Assembly: GCF_011397115.1 (NCBI RefSeq)
Contig: NZ_AP022822.1
Coordinates: 665,001 to 729,000 of the forward strand
DNA from: Enterococcus saigonensis
GTDB lineage: Bacteria; Bacillota; Bacilli; Lactobacillales; Enterococcaceae
Length of the DNA stretch: 64,000 nt
Reading direction: 5' to 3'
Shown here: positions 1 to 8,641 of the stretch, piece by piece
How positions within the stretch are numbered: position 1 is the stretch's first letter
Layout of the letters: each line of letters begins with the position of its first letter
Program-made: the position numbers and the translations under genes
Notes under the pieces: model-generated
Told to the model about the DNA's origin: nothing
What the model saw: the letters and a program-made list of their open reading frames with translations, nothing else
The model's database searches: none

Positions 1-24
1 CATAATTATACTAATATAATTATG
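1..24. repeat. AT-rich 9-bp inverted repeat
   Basis: Arms CATAATTAT (1-9) and ATAATTATG (16-24) are perfect reverse complements around a 6-nt spacer. The repeat sits at the window edge, so its context is unknown. It could be an operator or chance in AT-rich DNA. Confidence 0.3.
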
Positions 25-152
25 CAAGAGAAGTATCCATTAAACAAAGAAAACGCTTGTATAAAAGCTAACATGATTTTTTTTATTTAGATTTATTTGG
101 GTGAGTTGCCTCATTTATGAGCATCATCAAAACTATCAGTAGATTTTAATAA

Positions 153-183
153 ATAAAAAAAGAACCTTGAATTATCAAGGTTC
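153..183 (-). terminator. Rho-independent terminator after tRNA-Thr
   Basis: GAACCTTGA (162-170) and TCAAGGTTC (175-183) form a perfect 9-bp stem with a 4-nt loop. On the minus strand it is followed by a U-run and lies just 3' of tRNA-Thr. Confidence 0.85.
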
Positions 184-188
184 AAAAG

Positions 189-261
189 AGCCACCTGCCG
201 GGCTTGAACCGGCGACCCCCACCTTACCATGGTGGTGCTCTACCAGCTGAGCTAAGGCGGC
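189..261 (-). tRNA. tRNA-Thr (anticodon GGT)
   Basis: A 73-nt cloverleaf can be drawn on the minus strand. The acceptor stem is GCCGCCT/AGGTGGC with one G-U pair. The D arm is GCTC/GAGC, the anticodon stem is CCACC/GGTGG with loop ATGGTAA (anticodon GGT), and the T arm is GCCGG-TTCGAGC-CCGGC. The 3' CCA is not encoded. A hairpin terminator follows immediately, so this is a single-gene tRNA unit. Confidence 0.95.
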
Positions 262-390
262 ATTAAGACTATTTATTTCAAGCACAAGAAGTATTATAGC
301 GAAGCTAAATTATAAAGTCAATGTTTTTTAAAGACAAATTTTACAGAAATAGTTGTAGGATCTCATTATTAAGATCGTATTTTTTTATAA

Positions 391-442
391 AAAATAAAAC
401 CAAAACTTTAGCAATTATAACCGAAAATTTTGGTTTTATTTT
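391..442 (-). terminator. Terminator downstream of the serine hydrolase gene
   Basis: Arms at 391-405 and 428-442 are perfect 15-bp reverse complements (AAAATAAAACCAAAA and its complement) around a 22-nt loop. It lies 16 bp past the stop of the minus-strand gene at 458 and could also stop rightward transcripts. Confidence 0.7.
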
Positions 443-457
443 AGTAAGGACTTATTT

Positions 458-1678
458 CTAAAATTTTGTAGTAACATTAGTTAATTGACTATAAAGTGTT
501 GAAATCAACTTTGTTTGATTTAAAACATTTCCGTGGTTGCTTAGTAAGAAAACAGCGTTCGCAGCATCTTTACTAATGAGTACCATACAATGTTGTGAAG
601 CAATTATGCCATTTGCACGAAGGTAGAGACCTTTGTCGTATTGACCACCATTATAAGTGGCTGTAGTTTCTCTTTGCCAGGCAGCGTGCAAGACTTCTGG
701 TGCTACTAATTTGCCTGATAATAGTTGGTGATAATACCAATACAAATCACCAGCAGTCATGCCAAGATTTCCAGTCCCCAGCTCACGGACAAATTGTCCT
801 GTTTTTTCTGTAACAACTTTGTTATAGTCTGTTGCATCCTTACCACCATAAGATATAGTATGGTGTAAATTTTGATACCAATCAGGATATTCAACTAATT
901 TTCTTAGTCCCAATTGTACTTTAAAAGTATTGTAAACGAGTTGAGCATAACTAGTATGGGTAATTTGGCGCAAAATACCAGCTAATAAGACATAATTGAC
1001 CGGCGAATAAAGAAAGTGACCACTAGTTTGTAATTGAGCATTTTGGACAGCAAAATTTACAACAGCAGCTTCGTTTGTCACAGTTAAAGGAATCTCAGAT
1101 AACGTAAGACCAGACGTCATATGTAACATTTGACGAATCGTGATGTTTTCACTACCAAAAATCTGAGGGAAAAATTGATTCAACGTTGTATCAAGTGTTA
1201 AACGACCAGCCTCAATTTGTTTATAAATCAACGTTGCAGTTAGGCTCTTTTGCACAGAACCAATCTGATAAAGTGAGTTTACACTATTACGTTTTTGGTT
1301 AGCAAAATCTTGGTAGCCATATCCTTGTTGTAAGATAATGTTCCCATTTTTTATAATGAGAGCGGTGCCGACAAAATTCCCTAATTTTAAGGTGTTATCA
1401 AATGGATTGGCCACAGGAGCTAGAATATCTTTATTTAAATTTTGATATTTGTCCGCAGATAAGGCCGTTACAATTGTACTAGTTGACGAATTATTCTCAT
1501 CATTTGAATTTTCCGTAGTGTTTTGTGTTACTTCGGTATTCTCTGTAGTACTTGCTGTTGCAAAAAAGAGTGTACGATGATTGCCATATAACCAATAACT
1601 TCCCCCTAAGATAAGTATTAATAAAAAGAATGCAAAGTTAAATCTTTTTTTCTTGTTTTTAAAATGACGTCCGCGCAT
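458..1678 (-). CDS. Membrane-anchored serine beta-lactamase-like hydrolase (PBP4*/class C family)
   Basis: The 406-aa protein has an N-terminal basic stretch and one membrane segment (about residues 12-33). A Ser/Thr/Asn-rich linker (about 40-75) leads to an extracellular serine beta-lactamase-like domain. The catalytic SxxK motif is S141-V-Q-K144, preceded by LYQIGS as in class C/esterase-type members. The second motif region reads Y224-S-P-V-N-Y, so Pro replaces the Asn of the usual Y-x-N. SNHGN near the C terminus occupies the HTG/KTG position. The start is placed at the ATG 7 codons inside the longest frame because GGAGG lies 7 nt upstream of it. The likely role is a surface D,D-peptidase or esterase; the substrate is unknown. 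Beta-lactam resistance is not implied. Confidence 0.85.
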   Translation of the reverse strand: MRGRHFKNKKKRFNFAFFLLILILGGSYWLYGNHRTLFFATASTTENTEVTQNTTENSNDENNSSTSTIVTALSADKYQNLNKDILAPVANPFDNTLKLGNFVGTALIIKNGNIILQQGYGYQDFANQKRNSVNSLYQIGSVQKSLTATLIYKQIEAGRLTLDTTLNQFFPQIFGSENITIRQMLHMTSGLTLSEIPLTVTNEAAVVNFAVQNAQLQTSGHFLYSPVNYVLLAGILRQITHTSYAQLVYNTFKVQLGLRKLVEYPDWYQNLHHTISYGGKDATDYNKVVTEKTGQFVRELGTGNLGMTAGDLYWYYHQLLSGKLVAPEVLHAAWQRETTATYNGGQYDKGLYLRANGIIASQHCMVLISKDAANAVFLLSNHGNVLNQTKLISTLYSQLTNVTTKF

Positions 1679-1810
1679 AATATTACCTCCAAAATTCAAC
1701 TTATTTTACTCGTATTTTTTTGAAAAAGAAAGTATTAAAAAAAACTAGAGAAAAATTTTAAAATAATCTTGCACAAATTTAAAAGAATTGCTATCATATT
1801 GTTACAGTAT

Positions 1811-1884
1811 TCCGGCATAGCTCAGTTGGTAGTAGCGCATGACTGTTAATCATGATGTCGTAGGTTCGAGTCCTACTGCCGGAG
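1811..1884 (+). tRNA. tRNA-Asn (anticodon GTT)
   Basis: The acceptor stem TCCGGCA/TGCCGGA is perfect. The anticodon loop CTGTTAA presents GTT, the T arm is GTAGG-TTCGAGT-CCTAC and the discriminator is G. The D arm carries an extra base (GGTAGTAGCGC). CCA is not encoded. It stands alone, followed at once by a terminator. Confidence 0.95.
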
Positions 1885-1888
1885 TTAA

Positions 1889-1919
1889 GCTCTCGATTTT
1901 TTAATCGAGGGCTTTTTTT
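1889..1919 (+). terminator. Terminator after tRNA-Asn
   Basis: Arms GCTCTCGATT (1889-1898) and AATCGAGGGC (1903-1912) form a 10-bp stem with one G-U pair, followed by seven T. Confidence 0.9.
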
Positions 1920-1942
1920 GTAAGAAAATATTTTTTAAAAGG

Positions 1943-1985
1943 AAGTATAAAGAAAAAAGCTTGGAAAATTTTTTTCTTTATACTT
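1943..1985. repeat. Perfect 16-bp inverted repeat upstream of the acyltransferase
   Basis: Arms at 1943-1958 (AAGTATAAAGAAAAAA) and 1970-1985 are exact reverse complements around an 11-nt loop. There is no U-run on the + side, and a terminator for tRNA-Asn already sits at 1889-1919. A leader hairpin or an operator for the acyltransferase gene is possible. Confidence 0.5.
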
Positions 1986-2113
1986 GTAAAACACTTGTTA
2001 AGTAAATGAAAAGCAAATTGAAGATAACTTTAAGCTTTCTCTGCTATCTTATTAATTGTGCAATTACTCGCTTTTTGATTACAATTAAGAGAATAAAAGA
2101 AAAGGAGATAGTT

Positions 2114-3118
2114 ATGAAACAACGCATGGCCTTTTTTGATAATGCTAAGTTCATTTTGATGGTGTTAGTTGTCTTTAGTCATTTACTAGAACCTTTTATT
2201 GAAGATTGGCAGGGCTATCACAATCTTTATTATTTTATCTTTATGTTTCATATGCCAGCTTTCATTTTGATTGCGGGTTATTTTTCTAAAGGATTACAAA
2301 AAGGGAAAATAAGAAAAGTAGTGAAAAAAACACTGCTCCCTTATGTTATTTTTCAATTGGTTTATTCCAGTTATTATGCGCTAATTGGTTTAGAAGATAA
2401 TTTTTCATGGAATGTTCTTGTTCCAAATTGGTCGTTGTGGTTTTTAGTTAGCCTTTTTTGTTGGCAATGTGCATTGAATTTGTTAAAAAGACTTCCTACT
2501 TGGCTGGCACTTACCCTTAGCATGGGAGTAGCATTGATTGTAGGATATTTGCCATTTATTGATCGCAATTTTGCGATGCAACGTACATTTGTTTTTTTAC
2601 CTTTCTTTTTAATTGGACATTATTTTTCCTGGGAAAAGCTGGTTACAATACGGCAGCAACATCGCTATTCTTTTGCACTAGTTGGTTTTGGCAGTATCTT
2701 TGCTTTTATCAATCAATTTGAAAACTTTAATAAGTATTTAGTTTTTGGCTCAAAGCCTTACGAGGATTTTTTAAGTGATCCACAATTGGGTGCTTTTATT
2801 CGTTTGTTAGTAATGATATTGGGCTTTATAGGAATTTTGTCTTTTCTTTTATTGGTTCCAAGACAAAGAACTTTTTATACTGATTTGGGAAAAAATACAT
2901 TAACAGTTTATTTGTTACAGGGATTTATTGTAAAAGGTTTGCGAGCATTAAAAATTGCCAACTTTGATTTGGGAATCGCAGGTTTTATTGGCATATTGAT
3001 ATTTAGTATCTTTTTGACCTTTTTCTTCGCCTCTCCGAAATGGCAGCTATTTTACCTTAAATTAAAAATAGTTATGCAAAAGAAAATACGAAAAAAAGCG
3101 ACGAGTATCTTGGAATAA
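2114..3118 (+). CDS. Acyltransferase-3 family integral membrane protein
   Basis: A 334-aa polytopic protein with about ten hydrophobic segments. The N terminus (FFDNAKFILMVLVVFSHLLEP) matches the start of acyltransferase-3/fucose 4-O-acetylase-like proteins, with the His of the first helix (FSHLLEP) likely catalytic. Family members transfer acetyl or succinyl groups to cell-surface carbohydrates or small molecules; the acceptor cannot be told here. The start is the ATG preceded by AAAGGAG at 2101, not the longer frame beginning at 2006, whose extra 36 residues lack a ribosome site. It is monocistronic, and no cell-wall polysaccharide genes are adjacent. Confidence 0.8.
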   Translation: MKQRMAFFDNAKFILMVLVVFSHLLEPFIEDWQGYHNLYYFIFMFHMPAFILIAGYFSKGLQKGKIRKVVKKTLLPYVIFQLVYSSYYALIGLEDNFSWNVLVPNWSLWFLVSLFCWQCALNLLKRLPTWLALTLSMGVALIVGYLPFIDRNFAMQRTFVFLPFFLIGHYFSWEKLVTIRQQHRYSFALVGFGSIFAFINQFENFNKYLVFGSKPYEDFLSDPQLGAFIRLLVMILGFIGILSFLLLVPRQRTFYTDLGKNTLTVYLLQGFIVKGLRALKIANFDLGIAGFIGILIFSIFLTFFFASPKWQLFYLKLKIVMQKKIRKKATSILE

Positions 3119-3341
3119 AAAGCTATGGTGAAAGTTGTTGACGATTTATTGCCAAATCATAAATGACGAAGACCGTAAAATAATAGACTTACTTAATTGG
3201 GCATTTAAGGATAAAGAAAGTTGCTATTTTTACTATTTTTTGCTTAAAAATGATTTGTCAGAATTTTCACATCTGTTGTAATTTTCAATTGTCAGGAGTA
3301 GAATGAAAAAGTATGTTATTTCAATTGAGAGGATGGAGAAA

Positions 3342-4670
3342 ATGTCAGCAATAAAAAGAGAATTAACAGCTAAATTTGCTGCTACTTTTAAAGAAAATAA
3401 TAAGCAAACTGCACTACAACGTGGTGTGGTAAAAAATGGGATCAGTGCTTCAGCGGAGAATATGGTTGCACATGTAAATAATGTACCAGTTTTTTCTGTA
3501 GATCTTGCTACTGGTAAGGTAGCGAATCAAATGCAATCTGGTCGTTGCTGGATGTTTGCCGCTTTGAATACGTTTCGTCATAAAATGTTGAATGTGTTCA
3601 ATCTAAAAGATTTTGAATTATCTCAAAATTATACTTTTTTCTGGGATAAATACGAAAAAGCAAATTACTTTTATGAAAATATTTTAGCAACAGCTACAGA
3701 AGATTTGACTAGCCGTAAAGTTGCTTTTCTTTTACAAACACCGCAGCAAGATGGTGGTCAATGGGATATGATTGTTTCCATTTTCGAAAAATATGGTGTC
3801 GTTCCGAAAACTGCTATGCCTGAAAGCAGCAATTCCTCTAATTCTCGAGACTTAAACAATTACTTAAATAAAAAACTTCGCAAGGATGCTGTGACTTTAC
3901 GCAATTTAGTGGCTAGTGGTAAATCTACGTCAGAAATTCAAAGTGAAAAAGAAAATATGCTAGAAGAAGTCTATAACTTTTTGGCGATTTCTTTAGGAAC
4001 TCCACCAGAAACATTTGATTTTGAATACCGAGATGAAGAAAAAAATTATCATTTGGATCAAAATTTGACCCCACAAAGTTTTTATGAAAAATATGTGGGA
4101 ATTAACTTAAATGATTACGTCAGCATCATCAACGCTCCAACAACGGATAAACCTTATAATCAGTCTTATACTGTTGAAATGTTGGGAAATGTAGTTGCGG
4201 GTAAAGAAGTAAAATATTTGAACGTTGATATGGATACTTTCAAAAAACTAGCGATTGCCCAATTAGAACAAGGGGAGTCTGTCTGGTTTGGTTGCGATGT
4301 GGGTCAATCTTCTACTCGTGATTCCGGGATTATGGCTTTAGATGCTTATGATATGAATGATTTGTTTGATATTGATTTTACAATGACAAAAGCTGAACGT
4401 TTGGATTACGGAGAAAGCTTAATGACCCATGCAATGGTCTTAACTGGAGTTGATTTAGTAGATGGAAAATCAACTAAATGGAAAGTCGAAAATAGCTGGG
4501 GCGAAAAAGTTGGGACAAAAGGTTTCTTTGTTATGAGTGATGAATGGATGGACGAATATACTTATCAAATTGTTGTCCGAAAAGACTTATTAACACCAGA
4601 ACAATTAGCTGCATATGAAAAAGCACCGACTGTTTTAGCTCCATGGGACCCAATGGGCGCTTTGGCATAA
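3342..4670 (+). CDS. pepC: Aminopeptidase C (bleomycin hydrolase family, C1 peptidase)
   Basis: Cytoplasmic cysteine aminopeptidase that removes N-terminal residues from peptides, part of the peptide-utilisation set of lactic acid bacteria. The 442-aa length is typical. The catalytic triad is visible: C69 in QSGRCWMFAALN, H363 in LMTHAMVLTG and N384 in KVENSWGEK. The C terminus ends DPMGALA; in this family the extreme C-terminal tail lies in the active-site cleft and sets exopeptidase specificity. The start is the ATG 13 codons inside the longest frame, where GAGGATGGAG precedes it and the protein aligns with other PepC N termini (MSAI.REL). It is monocistronic with its own terminator. Confidence 0.95.
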   Translation: MSAIKRELTAKFAATFKENNKQTALQRGVVKNGISASAENMVAHVNNVPVFSVDLATGKVANQMQSGRCWMFAALNTFRHKMLNVFNLKDFELSQNYTFFWDKYEKANYFYENILATATEDLTSRKVAFLLQTPQQDGGQWDMIVSIFEKYGVVPKTAMPESSNSSNSRDLNNYLNKKLRKDAVTLRNLVASGKSTSEIQSEKENMLEEVYNFLAISLGTPPETFDFEYRDEEKNYHLDQNLTPQSFYEKYVGINLNDYVSIINAPTTDKPYNQSYTVEMLGNVVAGKEVKYLNVDMDTFKKLAIAQLEQGESVWFGCDVGQSSTRDSGIMALDAYDMNDLFDIDFTMTKAERLDYGESLMTHAMVLTGVDLVDGKSTKWKVENSWGEKVGTKGFFVMSDEWMDEYTYQIVVRKDLLTPEQLAAYEKAPTVLAPWDPMGALA

Positions 4671-4698
4671 TTCTAAAGGATGTTGTCACAAGATTAGT

Positions 4699-4760
4699 TT
4701 GGCGAATAGACTTATGATTGCTACTATCAATTGCAATCATAAGTCTTTTTAGTTCGCCAA
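4699..4760 (+). terminator. Terminator after pepC
   Basis: A perfect 14-bp stem (4708-4721 with 4733-4746) is followed by a short T-run. An outer 8-bp stem TTGGCGAA/TTCGCCAA (4699-4706, 4753-4760) extends it. Confidence 0.85.
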
Positions 4761-4840
4761 AAAAATTGGCAGTACGTATAGTAATCGTGTGTAGGAAATT
4801 GTTCCCAAAAAGGAAAATAAATACGTCACATTGATTTTTC

Positions 4841-4849
4841 TGTTATACT
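4841..4849 (+). promoter_or_regulatory. Extended -10 promoter for the phosphatase-kinase operon
   Basis: TGTTATACT fits TGn-TATAMT and lies 51 bp before the phosphatase start. There is no good -35, as often seen for extended -10 promoters. Confidence 0.55.
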
Positions 4850-4899
4850 TTTTAATAAGTAGATGCAAGGGGAGCCTTGCCTTTAGAGGAGGCAGAAAA

Positions 4900-5682
4900 A
4901 TGGAACAAATTATTCAATTGGAAAAGGCCGCAAATGTTCGCGATTTAGGTGGTTATATCGCTAATAATGGGATTGTACGGATGAATAAAGTCGTGCGCAG
5001 TGCGAGTCTGTCTGAATTATCGAAACATGATCAAGTAAAGCTGGAAGAGTACGGTGTGAAAAAAGTGATTGATTTTCGGTCACCAAGTGAAGCTACAGAA
5101 GCTCCGGATAAAATAATTTCTGAATCAAAAGCTTATTTTTTACCGGTCTTTGGTCACGATGAAACAAAAGTTTCTATTTCACCGCAGGAATTATTGAAGC
5201 AGTTAGAGCAAGGAATGACGGCTGAATCCCAAATGATTAACGTCTATCGTCATTTTATTGAAGATGAACATGCAAAATTAGCTTATCGCAAATTTTTACA
5301 GATTTTGTTAGAAAATGATAAAGATAATACGAGTGTCTTATTTCACTGTACTGCTGGAAAAGATCGAACTGGATTTGGAGCGGCATTATTATTAGATATA
5401 TTGGAAGTAGATCATCAAACAATTATGGCTGACTACCTAGCTACGAATCGCTATCTAAATGAGCAGACAGAATATATGGTAACAAAAGCTAAAGAACAAG
5501 GAGCATCAGACTTACTAGTAGCAGGTGTTAAAGATTTAATGAAAGCCGATGCCGCTTATTTAAATGAAAGTTATCGGGCTGCTAAAGAACATTATGGTAG
5601 TTTAAAAAATTATGTGAAGACAGGTTTAGGTTTTTCTGAGCAAGAAATCAAAGACTTACAAAAATTGTATTTAACCAAATAA
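4900..5682 (+). CDS. Tyrosine/serine protein phosphatase family (Tyr_phosphatase3-like)
   Basis: A 260-aa cytoplasmic enzyme with the phosphatase loop HCTAGKDRTG (nucleophile C150) and the N-terminal NVRDLGGY signature of the bacterial/fungal Tyr_phosphatase3 family. Members act on phosphotyrosine, phosphoinositides or phosphosugars; the substrate is not predictable from sequence. The start follows GAGGAGG and excludes 23 residues of the longest frame. The gene lies 17 bp upstream of a ketosamine-kinase-like gene, almost certainly in one operon. That pairing suggests a small-molecule or glycated-protein substrate rather than a signalling role (inference). Confidence 0.85.
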   Translation: MEQIIQLEKAANVRDLGGYIANNGIVRMNKVVRSASLSELSKHDQVKLEEYGVKKVIDFRSPSEATEAPDKIISESKAYFLPVFGHDETKVSISPQELLKQLEQGMTAESQMINVYRHFIEDEHAKLAYRKFLQILLENDKDNTSVLFHCTAGKDRTGFGAALLLDILEVDHQTIMADYLATNRYLNEQTEYMVTKAKEQGASDLLVAGVKDLMKADAAYLNESYRAAKEHYGSLKNYVKTGLGFSEQEIKDLQKLYLTK

Positions 5683-5699
5683 AAAAGGAGGCGATGAGG

Positions 5700-6536
5700 A
5701 TGCTGCCAAAAGAAATCTTAGATTCATTGGCCTTGGATGGAAAAGCAATTCCAATTGCCGGCGGAGATGTCAATCAGTCTTATCGGATTATTACGGCTGA
5801 GAATAATTATTTTTTGAAATTTCATCCGGGTGTCGAGCAAACTTTTTTTCAATCAGAAGTTAATGGGTTAAAAGAGCTAACTGATTTTGTCCGAGTTCCC
5901 CAAGTATATAATTGGGGTCAAACTGCAGAGGGTTCATATTTGGTTATGGAATGGATTGAACCAGGTGAAGGAAATCAAGAAGAACTAGCTGCGGCTTTAA
6001 GCATGATTCATCATCATACACATGAATTATTTGGTTTTTACGAGGATAATTACATTGGTGTTTTACCACAAGTTAATGCGCAGACGAATAACTGGGTGAG
6101 CTATTTTCTGACCTGTCGATTGGACGTACAGGTAGAGTTGGCCAAATTACACAATGTCTGGAACCCAAAACGAGAAGAGCTGTATTTACGTTTGAAAGAG
6201 AGAATTTATCATTCTTGGCAAGATAGACAAGTTATCCCTAGCTTGTTGCATGGCGATTTTTGGAGTGGTAATTATTTCTTTGACACTAATGGTAAACCGG
6301 TTTTAATCGATCCGGCCGTTTCTTACGGGGATCGGGAAATGGATATTGCCATGTCGCAACTTTTTGGTGGTTTTCGGCAAGAATTTATGACTACCTATGA
6401 AGATTTATTTCCATTAGAATCGGGATGGCAACAGCGGCAACCAGTATATCAATTGTACTATTTACTTGTTCATTTAAACCAGTTTGGGGAGAGCTATGGC
6501 GCACAAGTGGATGAGATTTTAAGCCAGTTTAGTTAA
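5700..6536 (+). CDS. Fructosamine/ketosamine-3-kinase family protein
   Basis: A 278-aa protein of the aminoglycoside-phosphotransferase fold. The N-lobe has GGDVNQSYRI and FLKFH (ATP lysine). The catalytic loop is LLHGDFWSGN (H184, D186, N191), followed by LIDPAVSYGDREMDIAMSQLFGGF, all hallmarks of the FN3K family. Bacterial members mostly phosphorylate ribulosamines or erythrulosamines on glycated proteins or amines, leading to their removal. The second ATG (5700) is chosen because AAGGAGG is 8 nt before it but only 2 nt before the first. Co-transcribed with the phosphatase upstream. There is no aminoglycoside-resistance signature. Confidence 0.88.
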   Translation: MLPKEILDSLALDGKAIPIAGGDVNQSYRIITAENNYFLKFHPGVEQTFFQSEVNGLKELTDFVRVPQVYNWGQTAEGSYLVMEWIEPGEGNQEELAAALSMIHHHTHELFGFYEDNYIGVLPQVNAQTNNWVSYFLTCRLDVQVELAKLHNVWNPKREELYLRLKERIYHSWQDRQVIPSLLHGDFWSGNYFFDTNGKPVLIDPAVSYGDREMDIAMSQLFGGFRQEFMTTYEDLFPLESGWQQRQPVYQLYYLLVHLNQFGESYGAQVDEILSQFS

Positions 6537-6579
6537 AAGTATTATCAGACTGGTATTCGATAGAAAATAAATTTAAAAA

Positions 6580-6600
6580 ATACTGTACAGTAGTATTATA
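6580..6600. promoter_or_regulatory. Palindrome in the thioesterase promoter region
   Basis: TACTGTACAGTA (6581-6592) is a perfect 12-bp palindrome running into an AT-rich -10-like TATTATA, 25-45 bp before the GTG start. A repressor site overlapping the promoter is likely; the binding protein is unknown. Confidence 0.4.
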
Positions 6601-6624
6601 TGTTTAGTTTAGGAGGATTTTTTT

Positions 6625-7359
6625 GTGGCTGTAAAATATACGCGCACGCATGAAGTTAGCTATTATGAGTGTGATGTAAATCAAACAATGACATTTCCAG
6701 CAATGATAGGAATTGCGATCAAGACATCTGAGGAACAAAGTGATGCATTAAATCGTAGTACGGAATTTATTCATCAATTTGGCTTGACGTGGGTGATTAC
6801 CAATTATCATTTTACTATTCAACGTTTACCAAAAGTTGGCGAGATAATCCAAATTACAACGCAGGCAATGGAGTACAATAAATATTTTTGTTACCGAAAT
6901 TTTTGGTTCCACGATAAAAAAGGCAATGAATTATTAAAAATTGAATCTGTCTTTGTTTTAATGGATATACAAAATAGAAAAATGACCAGTGTTCCAGAGG
7001 AGATTATTGCCCCATTCGAAAGTGAAAAAATTAAAAGGATTAAACGCTTTCCAACTATTGAAAAAATAGAAGAAGGGGAAAGTCTTCCGTATCGGGTTAG
7101 ATTTTACGATATTGATAGCAATCAACACGTTAACAATGCCATGTATTTTAACTGGATGATCGATGTGTTAGGCTTTGATTTTTTGACCACGCATGTCCCC
7201 AAAGAAGTAAATATCCGCTTTGATAAAGAAGTGGAGTACGGCAATGAAGTAATGAGTCATTACGAAATCCTTAAAACTGATTCAATTAAAAGTCGTCATG
7301 AAATTAAAATTGGGGATCAACTTTATTGTGAAGCCAACATTACTTGGCTATTAAAATAA
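6625..7359 (+). CDS. Acyl-ACP thioesterase
   Basis: A 244-aa double hot-dog protein. The N-terminal half has TRTHEVSYYECDVNQTMTF and the second repeat has YRVRFYDIDSNQHVNNAMYFNWMID, whose NQHVNN motif is typical of bacterial FatA-type acyl-ACP thioesterases (PF01643). It would release free fatty acids from acyl-ACP in the cytoplasm, setting chain length or recycling ACP. It starts at GTG, 8 nt after a perfect AGGAGG; no in-frame ATG fits. It stands alone between terminators. Confidence 0.88.
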   Translation: MAVKYTRTHEVSYYECDVNQTMTFPAMIGIAIKTSEEQSDALNRSTEFIHQFGLTWVITNYHFTIQRLPKVGEIIQITTQAMEYNKYFCYRNFWFHDKKGNELLKIESVFVLMDIQNRKMTSVPEEIIAPFESEKIKRIKRFPTIEKIEEGESLPYRVRFYDIDSNQHVNNAMYFNWMIDVLGFDFLTTHVPKEVNIRFDKEVEYGNEVMSHYEILKTDSIKSRHEIKIGDQLYCEANITWLLK

Positions 7360-7371
7360 AAATGAAATGAC

Positions 7372-7411
7372 AAAAAATGAGCATGCAGAAAAATCTGTTG
7401 CTCATTTTTTT
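7372..7411. terminator. Bidirectional terminator between thioesterase and asparaginase
   Basis: Arms AAAAAATGAGCA (7372-7383) and TGCTCATTTTTT (7399-7410) pair perfectly, with an inner CAGA/TCTG stem. A-run and U-run on the two sides serve the convergent genes. Confidence 0.88.
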
Positions 7412-7504
7412 AACGTTATTAGAAATGTAGTTATTTAGTGAAGCTTTATTGCGGCGGTACCTAAATAAATTATTAGCAAAAATTATTTTCTAACAGTTAC
7501 AATA

Positions 7505-8473
7505 TTAGTTTTCAATAAATGTTTTTAACTCAGCAATTGTAAGTTGGCGATTTTTGGCAATCAATAGTTTTAAGCGTGCTTTTTGGGAATTGATACTATT
7601 AGCAAATATAATTCCCATTTTTTGTAATTGTGCACCGCCACCTTCGTAGTCATACACTGCTTCGGCGATACCATTAAAACAGCGGGAAACTAAAATAATA
7701 GGAACAGATTGAGCCAATAACTTTTTGAGAGGTGGAAGGGTATCTGGCGGCAAATTACCTGCGCCAAGAGCTTCAATAACTAAACCATCAATATTGCTTT
7801 GGGAGAGTGCTTCAAATAACTCACCATGCATTCCAGCGTAGGCCTTAACGATGGGAATCATACCGTCAACGCTATCAACATCTATATGTGTAGTAGGTAA
7901 CACTTCTTGCATAAAAATAATCCGACTCTTTGTCACCAAGCCAATCGGTCCGAGTGTTGGTGTTCTAAAAGTAGCAACATTGGTAGTATGCGTTTTAGTC
8001 ACATATCGGGCTGAGTGAATTTCGTCATTCATCACCACTAATACGCCTTTATCTATTGCTTCTTCGCATGCAGCAACACGAATAGCTGTGACAAAATTGT
8101 AGAGACCGTCGCTTCCAAGTTCATTGCTTGAACGCATTGCTCCAGTTAATACGATCGGTAGTAAATGTCCAATCGTAGTATCTAGGAAAAAAGCAGTTTC
8201 TTCTAATGTATCGGTACCATGGGTGATAACGACACCATCACAACCGCTAAGTTTAGCATCTTGAATTCGGACTTTTAATTGTAACATCTCAGTTGGTGTT
8301 ACATGAGGGCTAGGTAAATTAAAAATATCTTCGACCACCAACTCAACGTCAGCAGGAATTTCCAAATTGGCATCCATTAAAGGATTGGCTACATCAGGAC
8401 TAACACCACCAGTTAAATGGTCTTCTTTCATGGCAATCGTGCCCCCTGTATGCAAAACAAGTAATTTCTTCAT
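7505..8473 (-). CDS. ansA: L-asparaginase (type I, cytoplasmic)
   Basis: Hydrolyses asparagine to aspartate and ammonia. The 322-aa protein has the N-terminal HTGGTIAM motif (catalytic T12) and the second motif VVITHGTDTLEETAFFLD. No signal peptide is seen, consistent with the cytoplasmic type I enzyme. AAGGAAGG precedes the ATG. Aspartate kinase lies 2.5 kb downstream but is a separate unit. It is transcribed alone on the minus strand. Confidence 0.93.
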   Translation of the reverse strand: MKKLLVLHTGGTIAMKEDHLTGGVSPDVANPLMDANLEIPADVELVVEDIFNLPSPHVTPTEMLQLKVRIQDAKLSGCDGVVITHGTDTLEETAFFLDTTIGHLLPIVLTGAMRSSNELGSDGLYNFVTAIRVAACEEAIDKGVLVVMNDEIHSARYVTKTHTTNVATFRTPTLGPIGLVTKSRIIFMQEVLPTTHIDVDSVDGMIPIVKAYAGMHGELFEALSQSNIDGLVIEALGAGNLPPDTLPPLKKLLAQSVPIILVSRCFNGIAEAVYDYEGGGAQLQKMGIIFANSINSQKARLKLLIAKNRQLTIAELKTFIEN

Positions 8474-8641
8474 CGTATTTTCCTTCCTTACTTTAAATCG
8501 TAATAAACGATGTACAGTGTTTATTGTAGCTGATTGTATTCAGATAAACTAGTCGGAAAATAGATTTTCCTATTTTAGAATTCGTGCAATTTTGAATCAG
8601 TGTGGTAAACTAAAACGTAGCAAAATGAAAAGGAAAAAAAG

